NCBI RefSeq assembly: GCF_000189635.1
Contig: NW_002476335.1
Location: 1-64,000, forward strand
Source of the DNA: Tetrahymena thermophila SB210
Taxonomy: Eukaryota > Ciliophora > Oligohymenophorea > Hymenostomatida > Tetrahymenidae
Reading direction: 5' to 3'
DNA length: 64,000 bases
In this document: one piece after another, positions 61,383 to 64,000 of the stretch
How positions within the stretch are numbered: position 1 is the first letter of the stretch
How the letters are laid out: the number at the start of each line of letters is the position of its first letter
Made by a program: the position numbers and the translations under genes
The notes under the pieces: model-generated
What the model was told of the DNA's origin: nothing
What the model saw: only the letters and a program-made list of their open reading frames with translations
Database searches by the model: none

Positions 61383-64000
61383 TCAAAATTATTCTCTCAA
61401 AAATTCATTAATCAATTCTATTAATTATTCAACATTTTCCTATTTTTATTTTATTAAAATAAAATTTTTATCATTGCTCTCATCAAAATTATATATCTAG
61501 ATTTTTATAAATAATATTTTACTTCCAGTAAAGAATGGCCACCGTTTATATATTTGGTCTTACGCTTTACTTGCTTTTCATTTATTTTTTTTAGAATTAA
61601 GTTTGCTTAGAAATCTTGAACTTCATCTTTTGTGTACTTCGCTAGTAAGTCGCTTTAGTTGATATTTACTACACAATTCTTCAATGTGTGGACAATCAAG
61701 CAAGAAACAGGGACTTTTTCAAACCTGTCGCGCATGAATTACGAAGCCAGACAACCTTTAATGATAGCTGCTCTTCCCTCATTCAAAATTGGATTAATTT
61801 TCATCTTCATGCTTAATTATTCTTCACTTAGAGCTTATGAATTTACAATAACTGAAAAATAATTGAATGAAAGCTCATCCATCCCTTCAGGGCAGGTCTC
61901 AAAAATCTCTAGAGACTTTAAAAGAGTATCCTTCAAAATATTGTCAACTTCTATAAATGAATTTATCAAAAGCAAAGATCCTAAATGAGGCAAATTTCCA
62001 TACGCCGAAACCACTATTTTAAAAATGATAAAAATATTAAAGAAATTTTGAATTCTTAAAATTCTTTAATTAAAGGGTTCAGAATATTATTTAAAATTTA
62101 AAATTTCTACTGAATTTATTTATTTAATTTGATGATGAAATTTTAACAAAATATTTTAATTAATTACTATAACTTTGCAAAATGAAACCTCCATAACCTA
62201 TTCCAATAAATTTAAATTTATCAGTCTTAGTGTTAATCAGCTTCTCTTGGTCTAATTTAAACAGCAATCTATCAATTACTTCTATCTAATAGTAATTAGG
62301 ATACAATAGTTCCGAATTGTATATCGTATATGATTATCCTATTTGATTATTTGATTTAAATAAAACATTCAAAAACAAAATTTTAAAGTCATAACTTCTA
62401 CTTACTTATTCAAATTTATTTTTAAAATTTCTATTAAAAATTTGATTTAAACAAATTAATAAATTTAAATGTATTTATTTATTTAAATCCCTTGTTTTAT
62501 AAGTAGATTTATTCTAAGATAAATTAATTTGTTTGGATTTATTTGTTTGGTTAATTAGACTATTTACTATTTATTTATTTATTAAAAACAATTATATAAA
62601 TATTTTACCAGGCAGGTTAAACAGCAAAACTCTCCTATTTGGATTTTGTTATAATAAAGATTCAAACAACTATTTATATTCAAAGTAGCTATCAAAGAAA
62701 TCTTAAAGAAAAACAATTATTTCATTATTTTTTTCAATGTTATGCTAACTATTTTCTCTATTTCTGCTTTACTTTTTGTATGGGCTATCTAAATCATTTA
62801 ATTACTCTGAAATATTATAATTTTATTCATTTTTTGATTTATTTTCATGTATATCATCTTCTTGCTTAATTTCTTAATTCTTAGATTTCTCTCCTCCAAT
62901 TAAGCAGTAGGGAATTGCAGTACTCTCATCAATAACTAAAAATTTCATATCAGAGCTATCAATTATAGGTTCTTAGTATCCCATTATATCACATACTTTT
63001 TCTAAAGTTAATTCTTGGACTTTATCAATATCTAAATCATCGAAGAAAGGATTGATCGGAGATGATATCTTTGTGATAAATTAATAAAATTTGTCAAAAA
63101 GTAATTTATTATTTTTAAATATTACTTTGAACTTATGAAGTTTTCTTAAATGTTGAAAGTTAGCATGATTATAATAGAGACTGTTTATTTATATTAATGC
63201 TGGTTTTTAGCCTTCTTACTGAGCTATTTGGAGCTTGTTAAGTAAAACTTAACGCATCTGGGAATCGCTGTTAATATTTCTTCTTAAATTCTTTCTATCC
63301 TCTGCAATTTTAAAGAGTAAATATGAATCGGCATTAATGTCTTTTCTCTTCATATCTTTGCTTGGCTTCTCAAGGAGGTTAACAACCTATTAATTATTTT
63401 TTAGCTAAATTAAAAGTATGATATTTTCTAATATTTTTACTGGTTTTCTGTAAGCTTTAGTCTCATTAAGGATTTAGCTTTTGATCTTTGAATCTGCAGG
63501 CTCTTTATACAAATCTCTTAACTTTTCATAGTTTAGGAAACCTTTTTTAATATTAAAAAATTGAGCTATAATTCTAATTTTTAAAATTAAAGTTTACCTA
63601 GAGTTAATCTATTCACCTCAATATCTTTTCTTGTATTAGGCAAGAGTCTGGCTTTAGTTGTTTTTGCAAAGTATTACTGTTAATCTTGTATTTGTTAATC
63701 CTCACGAGGATTTATAGAAATTTTAGAAGACTTTGAAATTTTAAACTAATTTTATCGTTTAGGATCTACCGACTTCTACTTAATTATGACTTAACTTTAC
63801 GATTTTAATAACTCTCTGGCATTTTATTCATCTTTAATAGAGTTTTTTTAATTTATTGTATCTCCTGCTCCATTTTAACCTTCTTATTCATTATTTTAGT
63901 TAAACTGAATAGTTTAAAATTAGTTCGCAGAGCTCTATCTTGTGAAATATTGTCTTGTTTATGTTTATCTCATTTTTTCTTTCAGCTTTTCATCAAAATA
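61383..64000 (-). CDS. Alpha/beta-hydrolase-fold protein lacking the serine nucleophile (partial)
   Basis: The gene is read right to left and its N-terminus lies beyond the window edge. The visible part begins with a Gln/Lys-rich region (YFDEKLKEKMRQTQTRQYFT), then helical segments. The hydrolase core follows: NPNRRVLLFNLPG (strand before the oxyanion loop), KFKFIGIGYGGFILQ (the nucleophile elbow position), VSAYGNLPHLGSLLLINSFI, a lid containing ETCPEGMDELS, NPILNEGRAAIIKG and VSCLIVHTLKN. It closes with GGHSLLEENVEQLIELINEF then LREQF. The last segment requires splicing a short intron (61429-61511), after which the frame ends at TGA 61383-61385 with a classic hydrolase C-terminus containing the catalytic His. 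The elbow reads G-I-G-Y-G, so the expected Ser is Gly. It may be non-catalytic. Introns near 62025-62180 and 62405-62612 are predicted. Confidence 0.75.

Noticed and set aside
1-64000. CRISPR arrays, insertion sequences, bacterial operons or tRNA genes
   Set aside because: No regular spacer-repeat pattern, transposase, Shine-Dalgarno spacing or cloverleaf was seen; the window is a eukaryotic (ciliate) macronuclear sequence.

Overview
The window is the left end of a ciliate macronuclear chromosome, most likely from Tetrahymena. Bases 1-200 are a terminal tract of CCCCAA telomere units, and the sequence behind it is very AT-rich. Every credible gene uses TAA and TAG as glutamine codons and ends only at TGA. 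Introns are short, AT-rich and GT...AG. A standard-code reading therefore shreds nearly all genes; the calls below come from re-reading both strands with TGA as the only stop and joining exons by hand. Exon borders inside multi-exon genes are hand predictions. Where I computed the sum of exon lengths, I say so.

Layout, left to right. 604-9851: two subtelomeric plus-strand genes, a putative tail-anchored protein and a very large cysteine-rich multi-pass membrane protein. 10637-15335: a TORTIFOLIA1/SPIRAL2-like microtubule-associated protein. 15522-24295: three minus-strand genes (an unknown basic protein, a UBA-like/RS-like protein, and a long Ser/Gln/Asn-rich protein). 24774-30710: a 1,740-residue single-exon TPR protein and a 72-residue membrane protein. 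31382-37276: an unknown minus-strand protein ending in a CaaX-like box, and a 314-residue unknown plus-strand protein. 37690-43453: an AGC-type protein kinase, the NEDD8-activating enzyme regulatory subunit (NAE1/APPBP1) and a short lipin-type phosphatidate phosphatase. 44439-49844: a small one-TM protein and a two-TM ciliate family protein. 50861-55654: a guanylate-binding-protein-like GTPase that also carries a coiled coil, a zinc finger and a PX domain. 55979-59247: a doubtful small ORF and a 14-3-3 gene with an unusually long intron. 61383-64000: an alpha/beta-hydrolase-fold protein, open at the right edge, whose nucleophile position reads Gly.

The genes are a mixed eukaryotic set (cytoskeleton, neddylation, lipid metabolism, signalling, membrane traffic) with no operon logic. 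Neighbouring genes are monocistronic and separated by 0.2-2.1 kb of AT-rich DNA. I saw no transposon, rRNA, tRNA or CRISPR array. The most unusual item is the single polypeptide that joins a GBP-type GTPase to a phosphoinositide-binding PX domain. The TORTIFOLIA-like protein and the hydrolase lacking its serine are next.
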